From: WHSO01 sp963732875
Lineage (GTDB): Bacteria; Pseudomonadota; Alphaproteobacteria; SMXQ01
Direction of reading: 5' to 3'
Length of the DNA stretch: 64,000 nt
NCBI GenBank assembly: GCA_963732875.1
Contig: CAVTBD010000003.1
Span: 775,573 to 839,572, forward strand
Shown here: in pieces, positions 7,953 to 19,052 of the stretch
Layout of the letters: each line of letters starts with the position of its first letter
Position numbering within the stretch: the first letter of the stretch is position 1
Translations under genes and position numbers: made by a program
Notes under the pieces: generated by a model
The model's database searches: none
Told to the model about the DNA's origin: nothing
What the model saw: only the letters and a program-made list of their open reading frames with translations

Positions 7953-8904
7953 ATGTTCCGCCCGTTTTCACGCCTGATACCGCTCATCTCCCTGTCGTTC
8001 GTCCTCGGCTTCGGCATGGCGGCGCCGCGCGCCGCCGAGGCGCCCACGGTGGTGGTCAGCATCGCGCCGATCCACGCGCTCGCCGCTCAGGTGATGGCGG
8101 GAACCGGCACGCCACGGCTGCTGCTGCCGGCGGGCACCTCGCCCCACACCACGGCGCTCAGGCCCTCCGATGCCCTCGCATTGTCGCGCGCCAGGCTCGT
8201 GATCTGGGTCGGGCCGATGCTCGAGATGGCGCTCGCCAAGCCGATCGCCGCGCTGGCCCGCGACGCGACCGTGCTGCGGCTGGCCGGCGCCCGGGGTGTC
8301 AGGCTGCTGCCGACGCGCGAAGGCGGGGCCTGGGAGCCGGATGCCGACGAGCCGGCTCACGAGCATACCGGCAAGGGCGATCTCGACATCGATCCCCATG
8401 TCTGGCTCGATCCCGACAATGCTGCCGCCATGGTGCGCGCCATCGCCGAGGCCCTGGCCCGCATCGATCCAGCGAACGCGAAGCTTTATGCCGCCAACGC
8501 GGCAACCGCGACCGGGCGCATCGTCGCGCTCGATGCCGTGCTCGCGAAGCGGCTCGCGCCGGTGAAGCGTGTCCCGTTCGTCGTGTTCCACGATGCCTAC
8601 CAGTATTTCGAACGTCACTACGGCCTGACCGCGGTCGGCTCCGTCACCATCGCGCCGGACCGCATTCCCGGCGCCAAGCGGCTGCTGGCGTTGCGGCTCA
8701 AGATCCAGGAGAACTCGCGCCGCCTGCGTGTTCGCCGAGCCCCAGTTCGAGCCGAGCCTGATCCGCACGGTGACCGAGGGAACCGGGGCGCGCACGGGCG
8801 TGCTCGATCCGCTCGGCGCAGCGCTGCCGCCGGGACCGGAACTCTATGGGAAGCTGTTGGAAGGACTTGCGGATTCGCTCGTCGGCTGCCTCGGCCGCCG
8901 TTAG
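7953..8904 (+). CDS. znuA: Zinc ABC transporter substrate-binding protein, ZnuA-like (frameshifted)
   Basis: About 316 residues when corrected. An N-terminal signal peptide (hydrophobic stretch about residues 8-26, cleavage near APRAAEA) predicts periplasmic location. TroA/ZnuA cluster A-1 features: metal ligand candidates in GTSPHTTALRPSD, a short His/Asp/Glu linker DADEPAHEHTGKGD, DPHVWLDP, and VVFHDAYQYFERHYGL. Near 8715-8725 the frame breaks; one extra base must be removed to read ACVFAEPQFEPSLIRTV...LDPLGAAL to the TAG at 8902. A Zur-like box lies upstream. The usual znuB/znuC partners are absent nearby, so the transporter is encoded elsewhere or this is an orphan binding protein. Confidence 0.87.
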
Positions 8905-8932
8905 CGCCCGAGTGTGGCACCCTGGCGCGAAA

Positions 8933-9007
8933 TGGTGGGCGCTACTGGGATTGAACCAGTGACCCCTGCCGTGTGAAGACAGTGCTCTCCCGCTGAGCTA
9001 AGCGCCC
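8933..9007 (-). tRNA. tRNA-Val (CAC)
   Basis: Complete cloverleaf on the minus strand: acceptor GGGCGCT / AGCGCCC, anticodon stem CTGTC/GGCAG with loop TTCACAC (anticodon CAC, Val GUG), T-loop GGTTCAATCC, and an encoded CCA at 8933-8935. It stands alone between znuA and the DUF3108 gene, both on the other strand. Confidence 0.95.
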
Positions 9008-9192
9008 CCAATGCACCGATTGGGTCTTCCCGCCGGAAACCGGACCCGGAAGAAGGCCTCATATAGGGGGGTGCCACGCGCCCTGTCAAGGCGCCGCGCC
9101 GCACGGCTTTGCCCGGTTTTCGCGACTTTTTGGCCACGCGGTTACGTCGCTATGCCATGGTTTGGCCGTAATGGTAGGCTACCAACCGCGCT

Positions 9193-10146
9193 ATGGCGAA
9201 AGTCAGGTTTCACCGTCCCACCGTGCTGATCGCGGCGATTGCCGGCGCGGTATCGGCATGTCTGCTCGCCGGCTATGCCTGGTCCCAGGCGCGCCATGCC
9301 CCTGCGCCTTCGGTGGCGGTGGCGACCGTGCCCAAGCTCCCGCCGCGGATGCCGCAGGAGCAGGTTCTCAAGCTCGGCTACAACGTCTACCTCGGCGGAC
9401 TCAACGTGTTCGCCTTCACAACCGACTTCGCCCTCAGCGGCGAAAGCTACTCAATTACCGGTACCGGTGAATCGCGCGGCATGGTGCGCCTGTTCTGGAA
9501 GTGGGCGGCGCACCTGGTTGCGGGCGGCACGGTCGGGCCGGAAGGCGTGCGCGCCCAGATCTACAACATCGAGACCGACGGACATCGCGGCCACAAGTCG
9601 ATGCAGCTTTCCTTCGACGAGAACGGCAAGTACACCATCCGGCGCAACCCGCCCGACAACGATTACCGCAAATCCAAGCGCAAGCTGCCGGTGGTGGTGC
9701 CGACGCGTACCGTGGACCCGTTCTCGATCGCGCTGCGCATCGCGCGCTCGGTGGAGGACGGCCGCGGTTGCAGGGGCGTCTATCCCATCTTCGACGGCGA
9801 CCGACGCTACAACCTGACCTTCACCGACCTCGGCCTCGACGAGCTCGAGAAGACGCCCTATTCGGTGTTCTCGGGCGTTGCCTATCACTGCCAGATCGAC
9901 ATGCAGCGCATCTCCGGCTTCGACAAGCCGCGGGTCTACGTGCGCTACTGGGACGAGGACGATCTCGACCCACCTCAGGTCTGGGTGGCGCGCATCGTGC
10001 CCCAGATGCCGCCCGTGCCGGTGCGGCTGCACGGCGATCTCAACATGGGTGGCCTGCGCGTTTACCTCGTGTGGGCGGAGTTTGCAGGCCACGAGGTCTA
10101 TCCCAACGGTGAGAAGCCGGCCCTGCAACAGGCCGGTAACAAGTAA
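9193..10146 (+). CDS. DUF3108 domain-containing secreted or envelope protein
   Basis: 317 residues. An N-terminal hydrophobic segment (about residues 10-27) acts as signal peptide or anchor. The rest matches the DUF3108 pattern: LKLGYNVYLGGLNVFAFTTD, ESRGMVRLFWKWAAHLVAGG, TVDPFSIALRIAR, then DGDRRYNLTFTDLGLD. In the family this is a periplasmic beta-rich protein of unknown function. It precedes a phospholipid-methyltransferase-like gene by about 45 bases in the same direction. Confidence 0.85.
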   Translation: MAKVRFHRPTVLIAAIAGAVSACLLAGYAWSQARHAPAPSVAVATVPKLPPRMPQEQVLKLGYNVYLGGLNVFAFTTDFALSGESYSITGTGESRGMVRLFWKWAAHLVAGGTVGPEGVRAQIYNIETDGHRGHKSMQLSFDENGKYTIRRNPPDNDYRKSKRKLPVVVPTRTVDPFSIALRIARSVEDGRGCRGVYPIFDGDRRYNLTFTDLGLDELEKTPYSVFSGVAYHCQIDMQRISGFDKPRVYVRYWDEDDLDPPQVWVARIVPQMPPVPVRLHGDLNMGGLRVYLVWAEFAGHEVYPNGEKPALQQAGNK

Positions 10147-10190
10147 TCCCTATCCTGCGCCGAAGGTTGTATACTGACGGCGGTATCAAA

Positions 10191-10832
10191 ATGGATTCGC
10201 ACGGCAACATCGCGGCCCGGCAAGAGGCCCCTGCGCTCGACCGTCCCGCCCCGAGCGGCGGCGGCGAGGTCGCGTTCTTCCTCAAGCGCTGGCTGGCCAA
10301 CCCGCTGCGCATCGGCGCGATTGCGCCGAGCGCGCCGGCGCTCGCACGGCGCATGGCGCGTCAGACCCGCGTGCGCGACGGCGAGGTGGTGGTCGAGCTC
10401 GGCCCCGGCACCGGCGCCGTGACCCGGGCGCTGATCGCTGCCGGCGTTCCCGAAGAGCGCCTGATCCTGATCGAGCGCGATCCCGAGATGCATGCTTTCC
10501 TCGCGCAGCGGTTTCCGCGGGCGCACCTGATCCTGGGCGATGCCGCGGCGCTCGACCGCGCGCTGCCGCCCGAGTGGATCGGCCGGGTCTCGACGGTAGT
10601 CTCATCGCTGCCGCTGGTGAGCCTGCCCAACCGGGTGCGCGACGACATCGTGCGCGCCGCCTTCACGGTGCTGTCGCCGGAAGGCTCGTTCGTCCAGTAC
10701 ACCTACGGGCCATTCTCGCCGCTGCCGCGCAAGGAACTCGGTCTCCACGGCCGCAAGGTCGCCTTTGCCGGCATCAACCTGCCGCCCGCGAGCGTGTGGC
10801 GCTACACCCGCCCCGAAACGGTTAGCGCCTGA
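10191..10832 (+). CDS. SAM-dependent methyltransferase, phospholipid N-methyltransferase (PmtA)-like
   Basis: 213 residues from the ATG at 10191 (an in-frame TTG at 10167 would add eight residues). Class I methyltransferase: FLKRWLANPLRIGAIAPSAP near the N-terminus, motif I VVELGPGTGAVTRALI, acidic loop ILIERDPEMHAFL, and SSLPLVSLP. This arrangement is typical of Rhodobacter-type phosphatidylethanolamine N-methyltransferases and related rRNA-dimethylase-like proteins. Membrane phosphatidylcholine formation is the likeliest role, but the substrate is inferred from family resemblance. It is convergent with gph and overlaps it by 11 bases. Confidence 0.8.
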   Translation: MDSHGNIAARQEAPALDRPAPSGGGEVAFFLKRWLANPLRIGAIAPSAPALARRMARQTRVRDGEVVVELGPGTGAVTRALIAAGVPEERLILIERDPEMHAFLAQRFPRAHLILGDAAALDRALPPEWIGRVSTVVSSLPLVSLPNRVRDDIVRAAFTVLSPEGSFVQYTYGPFSPLPRKELGLHGRKVAFAGINLPPASVWRYTRPETVSA

Positions 10833-11490
10833 GTCCGGCGAGCGCCGCCGGCAGGTCCGAAAATCTTTCCAGCACCGCGTCGGCGGCCAGCCCCGTGACC
10901 GGTCCCTTGCAATAGCCATAGCTGACCGCGACGAAGGCGAGGCCCGCGCCGCGTGCCGCCTCGGCATCGTTGGCGCTGTCGCCGACCATGGCGGCGCGTG
11001 CCGGATCGGTGCCCATGCGCGCGAGCAGCTCGCGCACGTGGCCGGGATCGGGCTTCTTGACCGGAAAGGTGTCGCCGCCCGCGAGCGTGCCGATCCAGCG
11101 ATCGAAGCCGAGCTGTGCCAGCAGCCTGCGCGCCGGACCTTCCGGCTTGTTGGTGCACACGCCGAGTGCCACGCCCGCGTCATGCAACCGCGCCAGAGTC
11201 TCGGGCACGCCGGGATAGGGGGGAGACGGCGGCAGCACGTCGTAGACCCGGCGCACGTCGGCCAGCACGGCGTCGAACGCGGCGCCCTCTGGCACGTCGC
11301 CGGTGGCGGCCAGCGCGCGGCGCGTCAGCATGGCGATGCCGTCGCCGATCATGGCGTGGATCTCGCGCTCGGCGACCGCGCGGCGGCCGAGCGGCGTGAG
11401 CCCTGCGTTGACCGCGCGGGCCAGCTCGCGGGCGCTGTCGACCAGGGTCCCGTCGAGGTCGAGCACGATGGCGGTGAACGGGCCGGTCAT
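10822..11490 (-). CDS. gph: Phosphoglycolate phosphatase-like HAD hydrolase
   Basis: 222 residues from ATG 11490 (MTGPFTAIVLDLDGTLVDS). HAD motif I DLDGTLVDS (nucleophile and acid Asp at about 11 and 13), motif II CTNKPEG, motif III Lys in FPVKKPDPGHV, motif IV GDSANDAEAARGAG. The cap domain lies between motifs I and II. Dephosphorylates 2-phosphoglycolate from DNA repair or oxygenase activity. An upstream in-frame TTG at 11508 is less likely. Convergent with the methyltransferase gene, divergent from glmU. Confidence 0.9.
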   Translation of the reverse strand: MTGPFTAIVLDLDGTLVDSARELARAVNAGLTPLGRRAVAEREIHAMIGDGIAMLTRRALAATGDVPEGAAFDAVLADVRRVYDVLPPSPPYPGVPETLARLHDAGVALGVCTNKPEGPARRLLAQLGFDRWIGTLAGGDTFPVKKPDPGHVRELLARMGTDPARAAMVGDSANDAEAARGAGLAFVAVSYGYCKGPVTGLAADAVLERFSDLPAALAGLRR

Positions 11491-11627
11491 TGTAATCTTC
11501 CGCAACAATTGGTTACTTGGTGGCCGCGCGACCCTGTGGCATGGTGCCGTCGCCTGATTAAAAGGGTTATGCCTTTGAAGTTGAAGCGGAATCTTGTGCG
11601 ACCCGCGCGTCCCCCGGAAACCGTGAC

Positions 11628-12989
11628 ATGACCGTGCGCCCCACGGTCGTCATCCTCGCCGCGGGCGAGGGCACGCGCATGAAATCGGCGCATCCCAAGG
11701 TGCTGCACGCGGTCGCGGGCCAGCCCATGATCGGCCACGTGCTGGCCGCCGCGCGCGCCCTGCGCGGCCGCGTCATGGTGGTGACCGCGCCCGGCCACGA
11801 CACCGTGCGCGCCGCCGTCGCGCCCGCCCAGACCTGCGTCCAGAAGGTCGCGCGCGGCACCGGCGATGCCGTGCGCGTGGCGCTGGCCGCGCTCGGCCGG
11901 AGCGATGCCCCGGTGGTGATCGCCTACGGCGACATGCCGTGCGTGACGGCGGCGGTGCTGCGCCGCGTGCTGGGCGCGTTGCCGAAGCGCGGCGACGGGC
12001 TTGCCGTGCTCGGCTTCGAGACCGGCGGCGATACCGCCTATGGGCGCCTTATCCGCGATGCTGCGGGCGGTCTTGCGCGCATCGTCGAGGCGCGCGACGC
12101 GACCCCCGAGGAGCGCCGCATCACGCTGGTCAACTCGGGCCTGATGGTGGCGAGCTCCGGCGGCCTGCTGGCGCGTCTCTTGGCGCGCCTCACCACCGAT
12201 AATGCCAAGGGCGAATACTATCTCACCGATGCGGTCGCGCTGGCGCGTGCCGACGGCCTGCCCTGCGCGGTCGCCGTGGGCGCGGCCGAGGACCTGCTCG
12301 GCGTCAATTCGCGCGCCGACCTTGCCGTAGCCGAAGCCGTCATGCAGACACGCCTGCGCGGGCAGGCGATGGCCGCGGGCGCGACGCTCATTGATCCCAC
12401 CACCGTGTTCTTCTCCTGGGACACGAAGCTCGGCCGCGACGTCACGGTCGGCCCCAACGTGTGGTTCGGTCCCGGCGTGCGCGTCGCGGACGGCGTCGAT
12501 ATCCGCCCGTTCTGCCATATCGAGGGCGCGAAGGTGGGCAAGGATGCCATCGTCGGCCCGTTCGCGCGCCTGCGCCCGGGCGCCGATATCGGCGCGGGCG
12601 CGCACATCGGCAACTACGTCGAGATCAAGGCGGCGAAGGTGGCGGCGGGCGCCAAGATCAATCACCTCTCCTATGTCGGCGACGCCAGCGTGGGCGCGGA
12701 CGCCAACCTCGGCGCCGGCACCATCACCTGCAACTACGACGGCTACGACAAGCACGTCACCAGGATCGGCAAGGGCGCCTTCATCGGCTCCGACGTCGCG
12801 CTGGTGGCGCCGGTCACGGTCGGCGACGGCGCGGTGATCGGCGCGGGCTCGGTGGTGACGCACAACGTGCCCAAGGACGCGCTCGTGATCGCGCGCGGCG
12901 AGCAGAAGACCATCCCCAAGGGCGGCGCCCGCTACCGCGCCCGCAAGCAGAAGCGGCGCGGAGGCGAAGACAAAGCCGAGAAAGCCTGA
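11628..12989 (+). CDS. glmU: Bifunctional GlmU: GlcNAc-1-P uridylyltransferase / GlcN-1-P acetyltransferase
   Basis: 453 residues, usual length. The N-terminal pyrophosphorylase domain (about 1-230) has VVILAAGEGTRMKSAHPKVLH, ARGTGDAVRVAL, VIAYGDMPCV and ITLVNSGLM. The C-terminal left-handed beta-helix (about 250-450) has hexapeptide repeats, with NYVEIK and LGAGTITCNYDGYDKH for the acetyltransferase site. It makes UDP-GlcNAc for peptidoglycan and lipid A. glmS starts 4 bases after its stop, so glmU-glmS form an operon feeding GlcN-6-P into the pathway. The Lys/Arg/Glu-rich tail is ordinary for the family. Confidence 0.97.
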   Translation: MTVRPTVVILAAGEGTRMKSAHPKVLHAVAGQPMIGHVLAAARALRGRVMVVTAPGHDTVRAAVAPAQTCVQKVARGTGDAVRVALAALGRSDAPVVIAYGDMPCVTAAVLRRVLGALPKRGDGLAVLGFETGGDTAYGRLIRDAAGGLARIVEARDATPEERRITLVNSGLMVASSGGLLARLLARLTTDNAKGEYYLTDAVALARADGLPCAVAVGAAEDLLGVNSRADLAVAEAVMQTRLRGQAMAAGATLIDPTTVFFSWDTKLGRDVTVGPNVWFGPGVRVADGVDIRPFCHIEGAKVGKDAIVGPFARLRPGADIGAGAHIGNYVEIKAAKVAAGAKINHLSYVGDASVGADANLGAGTITCNYDGYDKHVTRIGKGAFIGSDVALVAPVTVGDGAVIGAGSVVTHNVPKDALVIARGEQKTIPKGGARYRARKQKRRGGEDKAEKA

Positions 12990-12993
12990 CCCC

Positions 12994-14818
<1,825 letters not shown>

Positions 14819-14853
14819 GGGGAAGGCCGTGGAAGGGCTTTTTTCACATTAAG

Positions 14854-14972
14854 TCGTCACCCCCGCGCGGGCTGTGAAAGCCCGCAATTTTGTTATGCGC
14901 GCCGTAGGCGCGACAGCGGGGGTCCAAGTTTTTGAAGAACCGTGGATTCCCGCTTTCGCGGGAATGACGACG
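14854..14972. repeat. Short palindromic repeat pair (GTCATTCCCGC family), copy A
   Basis: Two inward-facing halves: GTCGTCACCCCCGCGCGG... and ...GATTCCCGCTTTCGCGGGAATGACGAC, about 119 bases. The right half is a hairpin (CCCGCTTTCGCGGG). The same motif pair recurs at 17579-17655, 20631-20698, degenerate at 40819-40889, and as a single half at 53269-53299. Typical of REP-like palindromes common in Proteobacteria. It sits between the convergent glmS and hydrolase genes, where it could also act as terminator. Confidence 0.75.
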
Positions 14973-14997
14973 TGAGGTAATTCGATCGCTTGGCGCT

Positions 14998-15871
14998 CTA
15001 GTTCTTCAGCCTCTCTGCGAACCACACCATCACGCGCGCGGTGGAGTGTTCCGCCGCCTTCGCGTCGCGTCCCGACATGGACCGTGCGCGTGCCGCCGGT
15101 GTTGCTGGTGCTGCGCTCGTGCACGCGGCCGGTGGGATTGTCGAAGGCGTGGTAGGCGCCCGCGTAGATATCGGCCTCGACCGTGCCGCCATGGTCCCGG
15201 ATCTTCTTTTCGAGCCGGTGGCAGTAGCGTGCGGGCGTCCAGTCGTCCTCGGCGCCGAGCTGCATCAGGAGCGGCACCTTCGTGCTGTAGTCGGTCTTGC
15301 TGAGCTTGAGGCAGCCCGGATAGAACGCGACCGCGGTGACGAAGCCGGGCGCGGTCCAGCCCACCTGCTTGATCGTCGCGTCGGAGATCGTCGCGAGCGC
15401 GGTCATGGCGCCGTGGGACCAGCCCATCATGCCGACGCGGTCGGCCCGGACGAAGGGCTGGCGCCGCAGCCACGCGAGCGCCGCGTAGGCGTCGTAGGGC
15501 CGGTCTTCCTCCGCCGTGATCGGCCGGTCGCGCGTGGTGCAGATGGTGCGGTAGCCGCGCGGGTTGAAGCTGTCGACCAGCAGCACGGCGTAGCCCGCCG
15601 CGACGAACCGGTTCATCCAGGTACGCTCGCGGATCGCGATGCGGCCCTTGCGCGTGATCGGTCCGCTGCAGCCATGGAACAGCGCGACCGTCGGGAACGG
15701 CCCGTCGCCGTCGGGCTTCGCCAGAAAGCCGCGCAGCATGACGTGATCGCGATGCAGCGTCGGGAAGGTCACGGTCTCGGGCTCCGCCGCCGAGGCCCGC
15801 TCCGGCCATGAACGGCGCGGCAGCGAGGGCGGCGAGGATCGCGAACGAGAGGAGCTTCAGGGCCTTGGTCA
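14998..15871 (-). CDS. Secreted dienelactone-hydrolase-family alpha/beta hydrolase (two frameshifts)
   Basis: About 290 residues when corrected. Signal peptide MTKALKLLSFAILAALAA; ATG at 15871. Body: HRDHVMLRGFLAKP, ALFHGCSGP, nucleophile elbow MGWSHGAM (Ser), acid loop LGAEDDWTPARYC, and catalytic His in YAGAYHAFDNP. The first shift lies near 15800 (one extra base between the signal peptide and SAAEPETVTFPTLH), the second near 15071 in a GGG run (restoring GRDAKAAEHSTARVMVWFAE to the TAG at 14998). Both are one-base insertions. The substrate is unknown. Convergent with glmS. Confidence 0.8.
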
Positions 15872-16101
15872 TGGGCGGATTCCCGCACGGCGCCGGTTGC
15901 ACAAACGTTAAGCGCGCCGCATGTCTTGTGTACCATGCAGCGCCCGCAATCCGTTACCTCGGGGTAACCCCGGAATCCCGGTTAACAGGCCGCGGGACGG
16001 GGGTTATATTGGCGCCCAATCGTCTTATCTATGAGGGGCGCCGGGGCCGTGCCGCGCCCCGCATCCGCCCGAATTTCCTTCTGCCCTGTACGAGGAGAGC
16101 C

Positions 16102-17562
16102 ATGAAGCTCAAGGACAAGAAGCTGTTCCGCCAGCAATGCTACGTGGACGGCAAGTGGATCGATGCCGACAGCAAGGAGACCATCAAGGTCAACAACCCT
16201 GCCGACAACTCGACCCTCGGCACGGTGCCGAAGATGGGCGGCGCCGAGACGCGCCGCGCCATCGAGGCCGCCAACAAGGCGTGGCCGGCGTGGCGCGCCA
16301 AGACCGGCAAGGAGCGCGCCGCGATCCTGCGCCGCTTCTTCGACCTGATGGTCGCCAACGCCGACGACCTCGCCCTGATCATGACCATGGAGCAGGGCAA
16401 GCCGCTCGCCGAGGCCAAGGGCGAGGTGGTCTATGCCGCGTCGTTCCTCGAGTGGTTCGGCGAGGAGGCCAAGCGCGTCTACGGCGACACCATCCCGCAG
16501 AACGTGCCGGGCACGCCGCATCGTCGTCATCAAGGAGCCGATCGGCGTCGTCGCCGCGATCACGCCGTGGAATTTCCCGTCCGCCATGATCACCCGCAAG
16601 GCGGCGCCGGCGCTGGCCGCCGGCTGCACCGTGGTGTGCCAAGCCCGCGACCCAGACGCCGTTCTCGGCGCTGGCGCTGGCCGAGCTGGCCGAGCGCGCG
16701 GGCGTGCCCGCCGGCGTGTTCAACGTCATCACCGGCTCGGCCACGCCATCAGGCGCGCGAGCTGACCTCCAACCCGATCGTGCGCAAGCTGTCGTTCACC
16801 GGCTCGACCGAGATCGGCAAGCTGCTGATGGAGCAGTGCGCCGGCACCGTGAAGAAGATGTCCCTCGAGCTCGGCGGCAACGCGCCGTTCATCGTGTTCG
16901 ACGACGCCGACCTCGACGCCGCGGTCGAGGGCGCCATCGCGTCCAAGTACCGCAACACCGGCCAGACCTGCGTCTGCGCCAACCGCCTGCTGGTGCAGGA
17001 CGGCGTCTACGACGCGTTCACCAAGAGGCTGATCGCCGCGGTCAGGAAGCTCAAGGTCGGCCCGGGCTGGGAGGACGGCGTGACCCAGGGCCCGCTGATC
17101 GACCTCAAGGCGGTCGAGAAGGTCGAGGAGCACATCGCCGACGCCGTCGCCAAGGGCGCCAAGGTGCTGCTCGGCGGCAAGCGCCACGCGCTCGGCGGCA
17201 CGTTCTTCGAGCCCACCGTCGTCGCCGACGTCACGCCGAAGATGGCGGTCGCGCGCGAGGAGACCTTCGGCCCGATGGCGCCGATCTTCCGCTTCAAGAC
17301 CGAGAAGGAGGCCATCGAGATGGCGAACGACACCGAGTTCGGCCTCGCCGCCTATTTCTACGCCCGCGACATCGGCCGCGTCTGGCGCGTCGCCGAGGGG
17401 CTGGAATACGGCATCGTCGGCATCAACGAGGGCATCATCTCGACCGAGGTGGCGCCGTTCGGCGGCGTCAAGGAATTGGGCATCGGCCGCGAAGGCTCGC
17501 ACTACGGCATCGACGAGTTCGTCGAGGTCAAATACATGTGCATGGGCGGCATCGGCGCCTAG
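16102..17562 (+). CDS. gabD: NAD(P)-dependent aldehyde dehydrogenase, succinate-semialdehyde dehydrogenase-like (three frameshifts)
   Basis: About 486 residues when corrected. N-terminus YVDGKWIDADSKETIKVNNP, then MTMEQGKPLAEAKGEV and ASFLEWFGEEAKRVYGDTIP, hallmarks of GabD-type ALDHs. Between about 16515 and 16755 the frame changes three times, each by one extra base, and the correct reading hops through all frames: VVIKEPIGVVAAITPWNFP, FSALALAELAERAGVPAGVF, ELTSNPIVRKLSFTGSTEIG. Catalytic Glu is in LELGGNAPFIVF and Cys in NTGQTCVCANR (Gln-Thr-Cys). C-terminus has GGVKELGIGREGSHYG. Likely oxidises succinate semialdehyde or similar; the exact substrate is inferred. GAGGAGAG precedes the ATG. 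Confidence 0.87.
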   Translation: MKLKDKKLFRQQCYVDGKWIDADSKETIKVNNPADNSTLGTVPKMGGAETRRAIEAANKAWPAWRAKTGKERAAILRRFFDLMVANADDLALIMTMEQGKPLAEAKGEVVYAASFLEWFGEEAKRVYGDTIPQNVPGTPHRRHQGADRRRRRDHAVEFPVRHDHPQGGAGAGRRLHRGVPSPRPRRRSRRWRWPSWPSARACPPACSTSSPARPRHQARELTSNPIVRKLSFTGSTEIGKLLMEQCAGTVKKMSLELGGNAPFIVFDDADLDAAVEGAIASKYRNTGQTCVCANRLLVQDGVYDAFTKRLIAAVRKLKVGPGWEDGVTQGPLIDLKAVEKVEEHIADAVAKGAKVLLGGKRHALGGTFFEPTVVADVTPKMAVAREETFGPMAPIFRFKTEKEAIEMANDTEFGLAAYFYARDIGRVWRVAEGLEYGIVGINEGIISTEVAPFGGVKELGIGREGSHYGIDEFVEVKYMCMGGIGA

Positions 17563-17578
17563 TGGCATTCAAATTTTC

Positions 17579-17655
17579 TGTCATTCCCCGCCCAAAGCGT
17601 AAGCGGGAATCCAGGCCGTGCGAATATCTGGACCCCCGCTTTCGCGGGGGTGACG
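17579..17655. repeat. Short palindromic repeat pair, copy B
   Basis: TGTCATTCCCCGCCCAAAGCG... paired with ...ACCCCCGCTTTCGCGGGGGT then GACGAC. Same repeat family as 14854-14972. It fills the gap between the aldehyde dehydrogenase and glutathione reductase genes. Confidence 0.75.
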
Positions 17656-17674
17656 ACACTCCAGGTGGGCCTGC

Positions 17675-19030
17675 ATGCCTCAATACGACTTCGATCTGTT
17701 CACGATCGGCGCGGGCTCCGGCGGGGTCCGCGCCGCGCGTCTGGCGGGCAAGCTCGGCAAGCGCTCGGGCCTGGCCGAGGAATGGACCGTCGGCGGCACC
17801 TGCGTGCACCGCGGCTGCATCCCCAAGAAGTTCTACGTGTTCGCCTCCCATTTCGCCGACGACGTCGAGGACGCCCGCGCCTTCGGCTGGGACGTCGAAG
17901 CCAAAGGTTTCGACTGGCCGACCCTGGTGGCGGCCAAGAAGACCGAGCTCAAGCGCCTCGAAGGGCTTCACGAAAAGGGGCTCGCCGAGGCCGGCGTGAA
18001 GACCTTCCTCGGCCATGCCGAGTTGGAGGACGCGCACACGGTCCGCATCGGCGATGCGCGCGTCACCGCCGAGCATATCCTGGTCGCGACCGGCGGGCGG
18101 CCGTTCAAGCCCGACATTCCCGGCGCCGATCTCCTGATCACCTCCGACGAGGTGTTCGACCTGCCGGAATTCCCGAAGCGCGTGGTGATCGCGGGCGCGG
18201 GTTACATCGCCCTCGAGTTCGCCGGCATCCTGCGCGGGCTCGGTGCCGAGGTGACCGTGGTCTACCGCGGCCACGGCGTGCTGCGCGGCTTCGACGAGGA
18301 CGTGCGCGCGACCGTGCTGGAGGAGCTTTCGGCCAGGGGCATCCGCTTCGTGTTCGACACCGTGTTCGCGCGCATCGAGAAGAAGCCGGACGGCCTGCAT
18401 GCGATCTGCAAGAACGGCGCGGCGCTGGTCGCCGACCAGGTGCTGATGGCCGCCGGCCGTCGTGCCCATACCGCCGGGGTCGGCCTCGAGCGCGCCGGCG
18501 TGACGCTGGGCGAGACCGGCGCGGTCATGGTGGACGATTATTCGCGCAGCTCGGCACGCCACATCTTCGCCGTCGGCGACGTGACCGACCGGGTGAACCT
18601 GACGCCGGTCGCGATCCACGAGTCCGTGTGCCTGATCGAGACCCTGTTCAAGGACAACCCGACCCGGCCCGACCATGCGCGCATCGCCACCGCCGTGTTC
18701 ACCCAGCCGCCGGTCGGCACCGTTGGATTGACCGAGGCCGAGGCGCGCGAGCAGTGCGACGTGGTCGAGATCTACCGCACACGTTTCCGGCCGCTGCGCA
18801 ACACCATCACCGGACGTACCGAGCGGGTAATGATCAAGCTGGTGGTGGATGCCGTCACCGACCGCGTGGTCGGCGCGCACATGGTCGGCATCGACGCGCC
18901 CGAGATCATCCAGGCGCTCGCCATCGCCGTGAAGGCGGGCGTGACCAAGGCGCAGTTCGACGCCACCATGGCGGTGCATCCCACCACCGCCGAGGAACTG
19001 GTGCTGATGTACGAGAAGGTCCCGGACTGA
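17675..19030 (+). CDS. gor: Glutathione-disulfide reductase
   Basis: 451 residues, pyridine-nucleotide-disulfide oxidoreductase. FAD-binding N-terminus FDLFTIGAGSGGVRAAR, redox-active pair in GGTCVHRGCIPKK (Cys43, Cys48), NAD(P)H-binding VVIAGAGYIALEFAG, second FAD motif IFAVGDVTDRVNLTPVA, and the C-terminal His-Glu dyad in HPTTAEELV. Reduces GSSG with NADPH in the cytoplasm. GGTCVxRGCxPKK is the alphaproteobacterial glutathione-reductase signature rather than that of dihydrolipoamide dehydrogenase. Followed 22 bases later by a secreted cupin gene. Confidence 0.92.
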   Translation: MPQYDFDLFTIGAGSGGVRAARLAGKLGKRSGLAEEWTVGGTCVHRGCIPKKFYVFASHFADDVEDARAFGWDVEAKGFDWPTLVAAKKTELKRLEGLHEKGLAEAGVKTFLGHAELEDAHTVRIGDARVTAEHILVATGGRPFKPDIPGADLLITSDEVFDLPEFPKRVVIAGAGYIALEFAGILRGLGAEVTVVYRGHGVLRGFDEDVRATVLEELSARGIRFVFDTVFARIEKKPDGLHAICKNGAALVADQVLMAAGRRAHTAGVGLERAGVTLGETGAVMVDDYSRSSARHIFAVGDVTDRVNLTPVAIHESVCLIETLFKDNPTRPDHARIATAVFTQPPVGTVGLTEAEAREQCDVVEIYRTRFRPLRNTITGRTERVMIKLVVDAVTDRVVGAHMVGIDAPEIIQALAIAVKAGVTKAQFDATMAVHPTTAEELVLMYEKVPD

Positions 19031-19052
19031 CCCGGGACGGGGAGGGGGATCC

